In this document: positions 40,068-47,919 of the stretch, piece after piece | Layout of the letters: each line of letters starts with the position of its first letter | Numbering within the stretch: position 1 is the first letter of the stretch | IMG/VR virus record: IMGVR_UViG_3300044796_000657 | Location: 124,001 to 188,000 of that record | Length of the DNA: 64,000 nt | Origin: a virus | Strand: one strand, 5' to 3' | Program-made: the position numbers and the translations under genes | Notes under the pieces: generated by a model | Seen by the model: the letters and a program-made list of their open reading frames with translations, nothing else | Databases searched by the model: none | What the model was told of the DNA's origin: nothing

Positions 40068-40301
40068 TTACTGATATGGAACTAATACCCATGAATGGCC
40101 AGCGCCGTATGAATATTTCCATTGTGCCAAATACCTCTTGTCGCCCACTTCAATCACCCACCAAGTACTAGATTGTTTTTCAATAACCTTGGTACGTGGT
40201 GGTAATTTGCTCTGTTGCTCTTCCAAAAGTCCTGCATCTGATTGACACCCGCACAAACTGGCTACCAAAATAATTATGATAACCCAAAAAATCGTTCTCA
40301 T
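40068..40301 (-). CDS. Lipoprotein, 77 aa
   Basis: N-terminal MRTIFWVIIIILVASLCGC has a hydrophobic signal and lipobox SLCGC (Cys about residue 19). The mature part is short and Trp/Tyr-rich (WWVIEVGDKRYLAQWKYS). It overlaps the ALDH gene stop (TAATG). A lipoprotein of this size, near a TM/coiled-coil gene at 42804, invites comparison with Rz1-like outer spanins. Confidence 0.7.
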   Translation of the reverse strand: MRTIFWVIIIILVASLCGCQSDAGLLEEQQSKLPPRTKVIEKQSSTWWVIEVGDKRYLAQWKYSYGAGHSWVLVPYQ

Positions 40302-41851
40302 TACTTCAATCCTTGTGCCATTTGGAAGCCTTCTTGGTCATAATTTGCCGTCCATGAAACTTCATGAGTTACAGCCTTGAAAGATCCTGCTGCAGAAGAA
40401 CCACCATAACCAGATCCTCGAATTCCGCCAAACGGGATGTGACTTTCCGCACCTATAGAGGGTAAATTCAAATACCCCAATCCAAATTCACAATTATCAC
40501 GCATGTATCTTGCGATATGCATGTTGTTTGTAATAGTTGCCATACTCAGACCGTACTGGGTGTCATTGTAAATATTAACGGCATCTTCGGGCGTATCAAA
40601 AGGAATGATAGCTACGTGAGGGCCAAACACCTCTTCCCGCAAGTAGACATTCGATGGCTTTTCATCGTGCCATTCGCCCTTTGGCGTCCACTCTGCCATA
40701 TAAACATGCGGAGTGAGACAGCGGTCACTTACTTGCTTACCTTCCAACAAAATTTTCGTATTGATTTTAACTGCACCGCTATAACAATTCGCCTTTTCAT
40801 CTGCGGCTGCATTCTTTATAGTCAATTGATTGTAATGAAGCACCTTCTTTGTTTGTGCTTCATTGATAAGTGGCCCGTAATCAGGTGTTTCTGCCGCAAA
40901 CGGATCACCAACAGTTAACTTCTTAGCAGCATCTACGAACAACTCGGTGAATTTATCAAGGATCGTTCTTTGAACAAGAATACGACCAGCACTCACACAC
41001 CGTTGTCCCGATAACTTGAAGGCACTTGTAATACACGCCTTAACTGCCAAGTCCATATTCGCATCATCAAAAACAATGACAGCACTCTTACTGCCTGTTT
41101 CGCATGAACAAGACTTATGCCAAGACTGATTACAAATATCACGAATGATATGGCTTACTTCGGCAGAACCGGTAAAGCAGACATGATCGATTTCAGCTTC
41201 TACGAGAGCTCGCCCGGCAACCTGTCCACAGCCTTGTACTAAATTGAATACTCCGGGTGGGAATCCGGCCTCATGATACAATTCGGCAATGATCTGGCCT
41301 ACGTACGGCGTTTCCTCGCTCGGCTTGAATACAACCGTATTACCCTCAAGGAGAGCAGGAGCTGAAGTCCAGAACCCGCCAATGGCAAAGGGGAAGTTCC
41401 ACGGGGAAATAACACCTACAACGCCCTTTGGCTTACGGAAGATAAAAACATCTTTAGCCGCAATTTCCGAAGCAACGATCTTGCCGATTTGCTCTCTACC
41501 TTGAGCAAAAGTATATTGCGTCATGTGAAGGGCTTCGTTAACTTCAGCAATGCTTTCATTGAGATTTTTGCCGGTCTCCAATGAAATTGCTTTAACGATT
41601 TCATCAAATCTTTTAGCCATTACATCTGCGAGCTTGAGAAAATATTCAGCTCTGGCAATACGGCTGAGTGAACGCCAAGCCTTTTGCTTTGAGCGGGCAA
41701 CGGCAACAGCATGAAACACAGTCGCAGCATCCGTTTCGGGAAAGTGTCCTACGACTTCGCCAGTAGCTGGATTGGTAGAAGCAAAGAGTTTGTCGGGATG
41801 TGAAATGTTTTTATGCCACTTACCGTCAATATAATTTTTTCCAATTAACAT
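40301..41851 (-). CDS. Aldehyde dehydrogenase
   Basis: 516 aa, full ALDH fold. Nucleotide-binding SPWNFPFA and FTGSAEVS; the general-base Glu region CETGSKSAVIVF (about residues 253-264) and catalytic Cys in SGQRCVSAGR (about 284-293), with EEVFGPHVAIIPF later. Closest by motif to NAD-dependent semialdehyde dehydrogenases. Which aldehyde is oxidised is not determined. Unusual cargo for a phage, perhaps boosting host catabolism. SD GAGG; it starts inside the end of the upstream gene. Confidence 0.9.
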   Translation of the reverse strand: MLIGKNYIDGKWHKNISHPDKLFASTNPATGEVVGHFPETDAATVFHAVAVARSKQKAWRSLSRIARAEYFLKLADVMAKRFDEIVKAISLETGKNLNESIAEVNEALHMTQYTFAQGREQIGKIVASEIAAKDVFIFRKPKGVVGVISPWNFPFAIGGFWTSAPALLEGNTVVFKPSEETPYVGQIIAELYHEAGFPPGVFNLVQGCGQVAGRALVEAEIDHVCFTGSAEVSHIIRDICNQSWHKSCSCETGSKSAVIVFDDANMDLAVKACITSAFKLSGQRCVSAGRILVQRTILDKFTELFVDAAKKLTVGDPFAAETPDYGPLINEAQTKKVLHYNQLTIKNAAADEKANCYSGAVKINTKILLEGKQVSDRCLTPHVYMAEWTPKGEWHDEKPSNVYLREEVFGPHVAIIPFDTPEDAVNIYNDTQYGLSMATITNNMHIARYMRDNCEFGLGYLNLPSIGAESHIPFGGIRGSGYGGSSAAGSFKAVTHEVSWTANYDQEGFQMAQGLK

Positions 41852-42135
41852 ACATTCCTCGAATCGTGATGAAGGATTGCCATTGCCTCATCGAGGGTGG
41901 CTAGATTTTTTTTGTATTGTTCTTTGATTGCTTGATAAGACTCAGGCGATAATACCGTCAAAGCGTTGCTAACAAATTCACTCACTTTGCCTACTTTAAA
42001 ACATATACTTCCCACAACTATCTCAGCCTTAATTAAGTAGCCATGATTAGTATGGATGTTTTCTAATACACGACCGACACCCATTGATGGTGATTCGGTA
42101 AAAAATACAAGATCGCCAACCTTAAATTTACTCAT
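41845..42135 (-). CDS. SH3-like small protein, 96 aa
   Basis: KVGDLVFFTESPSMGVGRVLEN resembles SH3-like or KOW-type barrels, as in the gene at 26654. Start overlaps the phosphoesterase stop. C-terminus helical and charged. Unknown function. Confidence 0.55.
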   Translation of the reverse strand: MSKFKVGDLVFFTESPSMGVGRVLENIHTNHGYLIKAEIVVGSICFKVGKVSEFVSNALTVLSPESYQAIKEQYKKNLATLDEAMAILHHDSRNVC

Positions 42136-42802
42136 CGAAAGTCCTCAATTCAACATGGCCATTTTCAACAGCCAAATAAGTACAAGGGGTTTCTGTCCAA
42201 CAGCCACTATTGAAATAGCCTAAATGCGGTTTAGAAACAGCAAAATGAGTGTGACCGGTACAAACTATATCACAACCCAACTTTGCGGCATATGCTCTTG
42301 ATTGTGTCTCAATCCGTTCAGAATTTCGCATGAATGTTTTGCTGGCTCTTTTGATTGATCTGGCCAATGAAAATGATTTATCCAATTTCATTAACATCCG
42401 ATAGCCCATATCTGCCAAATGTGTTAGTCTCGGATGTCGATCAATCAATGTATCAAAAATATGGCCATGCAAACAAAGTATTTCTTGATCGCCTGAAGTG
42501 AATCGATATTCTTCCGCAACGTCCACACCAATCAAATGAGAAATTACTTCTGCGGGGCCGTCATGATTTCCGTTGATCCAAGTAACGTGTACGTGATCTG
42601 ATAATTTTCTGATTTCTGACAACACATTCCAATGGTGTTTGTTTAGCCTTCGGAAGTCCCAAGAGTCAAAAACGTCACCATTAATAATTAATTGTTGCGT
42701 TGGCAAATTGCCGTGATGTATTTCACTCAAAAAATTACTTAATTGTTTTGCTTGACACACTGAACTGCCAAGATGCAAATCACTAATTATCAAACTGTCC
42801 AT
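42128..42802 (-). CDS. LpxH-like metallophosphoesterase
   Basis: 224 aa. Metal ligands in order: SDLHLG (7-12), GDVFDSWDFR (42-51), GNHD (about 77), LHGH (about 110) and CTGHTHFA (about 180). This pattern fits UDP-2,3-diacylglucosamine diphosphatase (LpxH)-like enzymes, which cleave a lipid-A precursor, though many phage relatives hydrolyse other phosphates. A lipopolysaccharide target would fit a Gram-negative host, tentatively. Confidence 0.8.
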   Translation of the reverse strand: MDSLIISDLHLGSSVCQAKQLSNFLSEIHHGNLPTQQLIINGDVFDSWDFRRLNKHHWNVLSEIRKLSDHVHVTWINGNHDGPAEVISHLIGVDVAEEYRFTSGDQEILCLHGHIFDTLIDRHPRLTHLADMGYRMLMKLDKSFSLARSIKRASKTFMRNSERIETQSRAYAAKLGCDIVCTGHTHFAVSKPHLGYFNSGCWTETPCTYLAVENGHVELRTFDE

Positions 42803-42803
42803 T

Positions 42804-43169
42804 TTACCTCGATACAGGTTCTCTCAATTCACCGGTTTCACGAACACGATCCACTAAGGCTTCATATTCAAATAATCGCTGTTCTGCTAACACCAAATCA
42901 GCTTTTGCTTTGTTTAAGTTGTATTCAACTTCACGAATTGTTCGGGCTGATACAACACATGATTCCGTTACACTAACCCATGTTTTTTGATAATACTTAA
43001 CATCAACTCTAATGCGTTCAATTTCGGCCTTCATCACGTTAACTCTAGCTTCAGCAACATGAATGGCGGCTTCTTTTTTTGGCGAAGTTTGTGGCTGTGG
43101 TGGATGATACACTTCCATGAAAACCACAAAAGCACTCAAAATCAAAAGGATAATTAAGATGTAACGCAT
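42804..43169 (-). CDS. Single-TM coiled-coil protein (spanin-like layout)
   Basis: 121 aa. N-terminal membrane segment YILIILLILSAFVVFMEVY, then a periplasm-type coiled coil (AAIHVAEARVNVMKAEIERI ... NLNKAKADLVLAEQRLFEYE). This topology is that of inner-membrane spanins. The start overlaps the stop of the 41-aa gene (TAATG). Partner outer lipoproteins exist nearby (38913, 40068) but pairing is only inferred. Confidence 0.6.
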   Translation of the reverse strand: MRYILIILLILSAFVVFMEVYHPPQPQTSPKKEAAIHVAEARVNVMKAEIERIRVDVKYYQKTWVSVTESCVVSARTIREVEYNLNKAKADLVLAEQRLFEYEALVDRVRETGELREPVSR

Positions 43170-43294
43170 TAGATGGCCACAAGAATAACCACCAATGCGA
43201 CAAGAAACGCAATGGCTGATGCTACTATTGCCCGTGGTATTTCAACACTGAAATACTCTGAGCCGGGAATGATTTCGTAATTCTGATTGTTCAT
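43169..43294 (-). CDS. Small membrane protein, 41 aa
   Basis: MNNQNYEIIPGSEYFSVEIP followed by a single membrane span (AIVASAIAFLVALVVILVAI). Preceded by GAGGTTAAT. Shares a TAATG junction with the coiled-coil gene, so the two are coexpressed. It could be a holin-like or spanin-accessory peptide. Confidence 0.65.
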   Translation of the reverse strand: MNNQNYEIIPGSEYFSVEIPRAIVASAIAFLVALVVILVAI

Positions 43295-43306
43295 ATTAAC
43301 CTCTAA

Positions 43307-43454
43307 AAAGCGGTATGAGATTCGAACTCATATAAACTTGACCATCTTTCCCAATTTGGATCGCCACCACACCATCTAACTAATTAATTTTTGATGGCGC
43401 CAACAAGTTAGGGAACATAGCCAAGTCGCCCTTGCCAGTTAGAGCTAACCGCTT
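43307..43454 (-). tRNA. tRNA-like RNA with an 81-nt anticodon loop
   Basis: All tRNA arms are present on the minus strand: acceptor AAGCGGT/ACCGCTT (7/7 pairs), D-arm GCTC-loop TAACTGGCAA-GGGC, anticodon stem ACTTG/CAAGT (5/5), variable TTAT, T-arm ATGAG-TTCGAAT-CTCAT, discriminator T. In place of a 7-nt anticodon loop are 81 nt (43341-43421) that can fold further (TTCCC/GGGAA, TTGG/CCAA, CGCCATC/GATGGTG). Either an intron-like insertion or a tRNA-derived structured RNA; too small for a standard group I intron, and no anticodon can be assigned. Confidence 0.6.
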
Positions 43455-43488
43455 CCCTCTACAACTATAACCTAACGTCTTTAATAAA

Positions 43489-44046
43489 TCAAGAGAAAGG
43501 ATTGCCGACATACATTCTCAATATGTCGCTCAAATCTTCTTGACCTTGATCAAATGTACGAATTAAATGCTCGGTAGCGTGATGAGCCGCCAGAATTGAT
43601 GCTATATCACTTTCCTTGAAAAGCCAACCGATAGAAAAGGAGGCAGCGTAAATGATCGCTCGTCCCGCCGCTGTTTCTTCTTGTGAGTTTTGTAACATCG
43701 GACGAACTTCTTTGTTCATCAAATAATTAGCATCAGCAAATTGAGCGGCCCCTACTAATTTTCCGTCGATAAATTGATTGAGAGTACGAATGGTATTTGA
43801 CAGAGTAAAAATGTATTCATCATTACAAAGTGGGGCATAAAGCAGAAGTGCGTCACGCAAGTACTCGTTCAGGGCTGTGTCGTAATTCGGATTTAACAAA
43901 CACTTCAAGACTTCAATCAAAAAAAGAGGATCGTTGGTATTTTCCCAAATATCTGACAGTGTTTCATCTTGAAGTGCAGTCAACCAATCTAAGCTTTTTT
44001 CACTTAGGGTAGAAGCGTATTTGGATATAAAATCAGTCGTTTTCAT
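43489..44046 (-). CDS. Hypothetical protein, 185 aa
   Basis: All-helical, acidic; DALLLYAPLCNDEYIFTL and an alanine-rich helix (AGRAIIYAASFSIGWLFKESD) stand out. Not recognised. Weak SD. In the same unit as the zinc-ribbon gene upstream. Confidence 0.6.
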   Translation of the reverse strand: MKTTDFISKYASTLSEKSLDWLTALQDETLSDIWENTNDPLFLIEVLKCLLNPNYDTALNEYLRDALLLYAPLCNDEYIFTLSNTIRTLNQFIDGKLVGAAQFADANYLMNKEVRPMLQNSQEETAAGRAIIYAASFSIGWLFKESDIASILAAHHATEHLIRTFDQGQEDLSDILRMYVGNPFS

Positions 44047-44047
44047 A

Positions 44048-44434
44048 TTAACCCAAGAAGTTTAAATATTGACGAAGCCATCGGGGGTCAGTGACCGATG
44101 CCGTAGCCCAATACATCAAATCTTCCAGCTTGCTTGTACTGACTACTTTGTGTGCGGGCCACCAATCACGATAAACCGCCCAAGACGCTCTGCCTTTGAC
44201 AAAATGCCAGTCGGCACTACCGCTCATGCGAGGAACTATATTAACCATAGTTTGAACTTTGGCAATTTCTTCATCATCCCAATCACCAACAAATAAGCCA
44301 ATGCCCTTAACGGCAACTTCAGCGGGTTCGGAACGCCAAACATTACCGCAATTTTGACACATCAATTCGGGTTTGTGCGGACTGCAAAATTTCCAAATTG
44401 CTTGATTTTTGCATTGAGGACAAGGTCGCATCAT
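44048..44434 (-). CDS. Zinc-ribbon protein, 128 aa
   Basis: Zn knuckles CPQCKNQ (residues 5-11) and CQNCGNVW (about 26-33), then an alpha/beta domain with many Trp residues. The start overlaps the previous stop (ATGATG). It may be an RNA- or DNA-binding accessory factor; unidentified. Confidence 0.65.
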   Translation of the reverse strand: MMRPCPQCKNQAIWKFCSPHKPELMCQNCGNVWRSEPAEVAVKGIGLFVGDWDDEEIAKVQTMVNIVPRMSGSADWHFVKGRASWAVYRDWWPAHKVVSTSKLEDLMYWATASVTDPRWLRQYLNFLG

Positions 44435-45021
44435 TCACCTATTAGATAAAGAGAATCTTCTTTGGGGCCGCTGTTTTCTTGATAACCAACCCATGCCCAC
44501 GGTTTAGGTTTCTGTGGTGTTGGGGCTGGAGCCAGCCAAGGCTTCGTCGGAGCGTCATTGTAGTTGCTTGGCACCCAAGAACGGTTGTTATTATTAACGG
44601 GAACAGGAGTTTTGTAAGAAGAGAGCGGCCCGTAAAATTGGTCTCCGGCAGCATACCCAAACTCGAAAAGCAAAGCCAACATGAAGGCAAGACAACCAGA
44701 AGCAAAGCCACTTGTCCAATCGCCCGACACAAATCGTACTAACAAGATGGTTATCAAACACCAGCACGATACGTGGACGATACAATCGTACCAGTAATTT
44801 TCGCTTTCGCAATCACCACCCTTAAAAAACATTTGATAGCGATTATATGCACCTCTTACAACGCTTTCGCCGATGTAATAACAGAGCAGCACAATAATTA
44901 ACGGTGAACAAACAGCCAACGAAAACAACAAAAATGTTGCTAATACTGGCATAAGAACACCGTAACCAAGAATGGTCGGCCAATTATAAGATGTTGGCAA
45001 CCAACAGCGAAGCCATCGCAT
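44431..45021 (-). CDS. Polytopic membrane protein with Pro-rich tail
   Basis: 196 aa from MRWLRCWLPTSYNW at 45021; a longer form starting eight codons earlier is unlikely because the promoter's start point would be close. Three or so membrane spans: VLMPVLATFLLFSLAVC, LIIVLLCYYIG, CWCLITILLVRFV; then a hydrophobic stretch LAFMLALLFEFGYA. The tail is rich in Asn, Pro and Ala (PKPWAWVGYQ). Function unknown. Confidence 0.65.
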   Translation of the reverse strand: MRWLRCWLPTSYNWPTILGYGVLMPVLATFLLFSLAVCSPLIIVLLCYYIGESVVRGAYNRYQMFFKGGDCESENYWYDCIVHVSCWCLITILLVRFVSGDWTSGFASGCLAFMLALLFEFGYAAGDQFYGPLSSYKTPVPVNNNNRSWVPSNYNDAPTKPWLAPAPTPQKPKPWAWVGYQENSGPKEDSLYLIGE

Positions 45022-45045
45022 CACCAACCCTCCGTAGATACCCAT

Positions 45046-45074
45046 AGTCTAACAGATTGACAATGGGTTATCAA
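45046..45074 (-). promoter_or_regulatory. Sigma-70-type promoter
   Basis: Minus strand: -35 TTGATA (45069-45074), 17-bp spacer, -10 TAGACT (45046-45051), about 25 nt before the membrane protein start. Confidence 0.6.
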
Positions 45075-45086
45075 CCTTAGAAAATG

Positions 45087-45117
45087 AAATAAGCGGCCCA
45101 TAGGGGGCCGCTTATTT
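45087..45117. terminator. Terminator after the gene at 45134
   Basis: AAATAAGCGGCCC ATAG GGGCCGCTTATTT-like stem (45087-45117), 13 bp, with T run on the minus strand; ends the 165-aa gene transcript. Confidence 0.8.
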
Positions 45118-45133
45118 AAATGTACAGTTTAGA

Positions 45134-45631
45134 TTATTCTTCGGTCGGGGCTTTGTCGGCTTTGCCTTCGGCCTTGGCAATCGCCTTCGTCAGCGATTCG
45201 TACTCGGCTTTGTTGAAGGCAGTATTCAACGCCGACTCCAACCGTTCCACGTGTTCTCGGAAGTTCTTCAATTCTTCGGATTGCTTTTTCGTGTAGGATT
45301 CATTGACGACTTTGCCATCAGCAGCGTACCCACGGTTTTCCGGTTTGGTAATGTTGATCTTGTGCTTGAATTCACGGATCAGGACGACCCCACGCAAACA
45401 CTGACGCTTGCGTTCTTCGAGTTTTTCATCCACCAACTGTTTGACGACCGATTCCCGAACGGACGCATTGCTGGTGATGAGGAGTTCGGAAACTTCTTTG
45501 TTAACCGAAGTGAAGTTGTCCGATGGACACTTGACATCAGTCTTCGGGCCGTTTGGGCAGCTTTGTTTTTCCGGCGGGCAAGCGGACGTTGTGGCGCCTA
45601 CGATGCCAGTGGCAGTTTCGGGAGCAGACAT
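45134..45631 (-). CDS. Charged helical hypothetical protein, 165 aa
   Basis: Start at MSAPETATGIVGATT, preceded by SD AGAGG; its first 95 nt lie within the upstream gene's 3' end in another frame. It has CPPEKQSCPNG in the N-region and a long helical C-half (EERKRQCLRGVVLIREFKHKI ... EGKADKAPTEE), likely coiled coil. Unknown. Confidence 0.65.
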   Translation of the reverse strand: MSAPETATGIVGATTSACPPEKQSCPNGPKTDVKCPSDNFTSVNKEVSELLITSNASVRESVVKQLVDEKLEERKRQCLRGVVLIREFKHKINITKPENRGYAADGKVVNESYTKKQSEELKNFREHVERLESALNTAFNKAEYESLTKAIAKAEGKADKAPTEE

Positions 45632-45989
45632 GGGCAACCTCTGGTAAGTAAAATTGAACACATTGTCGGCAGAAACTCGTTGGCTTATAGCAACACTTAC
45701 AAACACCGCAAGGAAGACAAAGACTTAACTTTTGCTCCACTTCCAACAAGGCGGTTTTGATAATGTCGAGTTCTGCCTCTAATTCACAGCGATGAATATA
45801 ACGTAACCGTAAATTTTTGTCAAGACAAATCTTAATTTTTTTATAGGATTTAGCAAGTGAAATGTGCCTAGCTTGTACAGAAGAATATTCACATACAGGC
45901 ATTACGTGACCAAACATCAGCGAACCGACGATTTCGCCGTTTCGCTGATTGACCCCTTTCAAAATTTCTTCATTCAATTCGTCAAACAT
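45537..45989 (-). CDS. Cys-rich hypothetical protein, 150 aa
   Basis: The first 100 residues are helical, then CLPCGVCKCCYKPTSFCRQC (about residues 92-111) and CSRNCHWHRRRH form a dense Cys/His zinc-like cluster. The 3' end overlaps the next gene by 95 nt in a different frame, which is long for this genome. A possible regulatory or nucleic-acid binding factor; unidentified. Confidence 0.55.
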   Translation of the reverse strand: MFDELNEEILKGVNQRNGEIVGSLMFGHVMPVCEYSSVQARHISLAKSYKKIKICLDKNLRLRYIHRCELEAELDIIKTALLEVEQKLSLCLPCGVCKCCYKPTSFCRQCVQFYLPEVAHVCSRNCHWHRRRHNVRLPAGKTKLPKRPED

Positions 45990-45992
45990 CAA

Positions 45993-46682
45993 TCACCACT
46001 GATATGTCTTTGTTTTTTCTTTCCTGACACGCATCATCCAATTAACATCATACGCCTTATTGCCAATATCCAAACGAGAACCCATCACTCGTTTCAACAC
46101 AAGCCCTTCAATTTCAGGATACAGATCCAACCCTTGCTCATCGAAATCGTACAATTCATACCAGCGATACTCGAAATCACTTTCAAAGACTTCTGCCAGC
46201 CACAATTTGGACTCATCCACTAGGCCGACTTCAATCGCCCGCTTTTTCGGCTCCAACACAGTAGGGGAACCGCACAATTCGGTAAGCATTGTGTATCGTT
46301 GAGGAAACGTTTCCATCAATAAAGAACGACCTGCATACAACAAATCGAACAACACAATCGTGTTTGCTGCAGCTTGTTCGTTGGTGATTTTGCTCTTGGC
46401 TTTTGTGTGGAGTAGCTCACCGTTGAAAACGTATTCAGTGTTCGGATCAACCTTCAAGTCGGCGAAACACTCGCTCATTGAGGGTGTTAACTTGTAAGTT
46501 GAGAATGGCTGGCCTTGACGATTCCAGCAAGTGAGGGTTCCGAGATGGATGTGTCCTACAAAGTGAGCGCCGTTAAACTTTCTCTGCGCAACCCATCCAC
46601 CCATTGCCTCATATTTAGCAACATCCCCGTGAGGGATTTTCATACTTTTATGCGGGTGTGGCGGGAATAAGAAGAATGACAT
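45993..46682 (-). CDS. ATP-dependent ligase, minimal adenylation domain
   Basis: 229 aa. Nucleotidyltransferase motifs in order: K-x-N-G in QRKFNGAHF (about residue 34), YVFNGELLH (motif III, about 85-93), TIVLFDLLYA (IIIa, about 108-117), EGLVLKR (motif IV, about 192-198) and the C-terminal VRKEKTK (motif V). An OB domain is not apparent, so a small RNA- or DNA-ligase type. Phages use such enzymes to join nicks or repair cleaved tRNAs. Start with SD AAGG. Confidence 0.8.
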   Translation of the reverse strand: MSFFLFPPHPHKSMKIPHGDVAKYEAMGGWVAQRKFNGAHFVGHIHLGTLTCWNRQGQPFSTYKLTPSMSECFADLKVDPNTEYVFNGELLHTKAKSKITNEQAAANTIVLFDLLYAGRSLLMETFPQRYTMLTELCGSPTVLEPKKRAIEVGLVDESKLWLAEVFESDFEYRWYELYDFDEQGLDLYPEIEGLVLKRVMGSRLDIGNKAYDVNWMMRVRKEKTKTYQW

Positions 46683-46702
46683 GAAGAAATCCTTGAAATG
46701 AA

Positions 46703-46728
46703 AGAGCCGGGGAAATTTCCCCGGCTCT
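46703..46728. terminator. Stem-loop terminator between two genes
   Basis: AGAGCCGGGGAAATTTCCCCGGCTCT, a 26-nt palindrome after the stop at 46742 (minus strand), followed by TTTCATTTC. It separates the 355-aa gene from the ligase. Confidence 0.7.
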
Positions 46729-46741
46729 CGTCAACGGGAAC

Positions 46742-47809
46742 CTACTTCTTGGCAGCGGCGATGAATTCCGTAATCGCTTCGGGCTGACGCCACAGCTTCT
46801 TGACGGTGTTGAGGGCGTGAGAAGCGTCCGTACACTTCTTCGTTCCGAGGAAGTCCTCCACACCATCGGGCTTGACGACATACAGAGACACTTCGTTGCC
46901 GGTGGTTTTCGTTTTGTACTTGTTGTCCGGGGAAGTGGACTCAACAACCGAAACCGGTTGCGGCTTCTGCATCTGCGTGAAGGCTTCAGGCAACGAACCG
47001 GTGAAGTTCATTTGGCTGATGACGAACTGCGGTGGGATCACCTTGAACAACGCCTCCAGCCGGTCGGTGGCTTTGTCAACGAAGGCGGGATCGGCCTTGT
47101 TAACACTTTCAATGGCGATTTGAACAGCACGATCTTGCCAGTTGTCGTTCACTTCGTAGGTAACCCCGGCTTCCAGCACCAAAGCTTGCTCTTGATCGGT
47201 CAGCGACAACACGAACCCCATCAACTTCTCGGCGACAGCCTTTTGTTCAGGCGTGGCATCGTCGGCGGTCAGATCGGTGAATTTCTTCAAACCGAGGCTT
47301 TCCTTTGACTTGATGATCTTCTCGGTGACCTCCTTGACAACGTGGTCACCGAAACCCAAACCCGTCAAGGCGGTACCCACATCAAGGGGTGTTCCATCGC
47401 TGGCTGACCGCTTGAACTTGCTCATGTGTTTCACCACCAAGTTCGCCCGGCTGTGTTCGGATTGAAGCAGGGGGTTGTCGAGCATATAGCCCGCTCCGAC
47501 CACACGCTTCAGGAACTTGCGAATGAAAATTGTCTGCGCCAGCAACTTGGCGGTCGTTTGATTGGCGATAGCCACTTTCATCACGGTGTCGGATGAAGTT
47601 AACCCGTCCAACGCAGCACTTTCTTCATCGTTTTCGCAAGGCAAGGTCTGTTTTGCCTTCTTGCCCGCTGCCGGTGCTGCGACGGGAGGAGCAGCCTTGG
47701 CCCTGAGTCGTTCCATCGCACTCATTGGCTTCTCTGCCGGAGCCGGAGCAGCGGGAGGGGTTGCGGTCGTTGTGGCGCCTTCGACTTTCGATGCGGCTTT
47801 GCGAGCCAT
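46742..47809 (-). CDS. Hypothetical protein, 355 aa, Ala/Pro-rich head
   Basis: N-terminal 50 residues are Ala/Pro/Thr/Lys-rich (unstructured); the rest is mixed helical with long conserved-looking segments (LAQTIFIRKFLKRVVGAGY, ANLVVKHMSKFKRSASDG, QEQALVLEAGVTYEVNDNW). The C-end (AITEFIAAAKK) is basic. It could be DNA-associated or a large assembly protein. No family recognised. Transcribed from the promoter at 47920 with a roughly 100-nt leader. Confidence 0.6.
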   Translation of the reverse strand: MARKAASKVEGATTTATPPAAPAPAEKPMSAMERLRAKAAPPVAAPAAGKKAKQTLPCENDEESAALDGLTSSDTVMKVAIANQTTAKLLAQTIFIRKFLKRVVGAGYMLDNPLLQSEHSRANLVVKHMSKFKRSASDGTPLDVGTALTGLGFGDHVVKEVTEKIIKSKESLGLKKFTDLTADDATPEQKAVAEKLMGFVLSLTDQEQALVLEAGVTYEVNDNWQDRAVQIAIESVNKADPAFVDKATDRLEALFKVIPPQFVISQMNFTGSLPEAFTQMQKPQPVSVVESTSPDNKYKTKTTGNEVSLYVVKPDGVEDFLGTKKCTDASHALNTVKKLWRQPEAITEFIAAAKK

Positions 47810-47903
47810 AGAAACACTCCTAAGAGGGCTATCGGGGGTTGGTTGGCGAAGCGAAATACCCCGCCCAATACCACACCTACCCTTGCTTCATTCACACCAC
47901 GCA

Positions 47904-47917
47904 GGGTGTATGGTCAC
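47904..47917 (-). repeat. Intergenic element GTGACCATACACCC, copy 8
   Basis: Exact copy 2 nt downstream of the -10 box at 47920, hence at the very 5' end of the mRNA; ACACC can pair with a nearby GGTGT. Confidence 0.75.
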
Positions 47918-47919
47918 TC

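Noticed and set aside
43341-43421. Group I intron in the tRNA-like gene
   Set aside because: Insert is only about 75-81 nt, well under usual group I size, and no catalytic core motifs are seen.
45563-45706. Longer start for the 165-aa gene at 45706
   Set aside because: A good SD supports 45631; the earlier start would extend the overlap with the neighbouring gene and lacks an SD.
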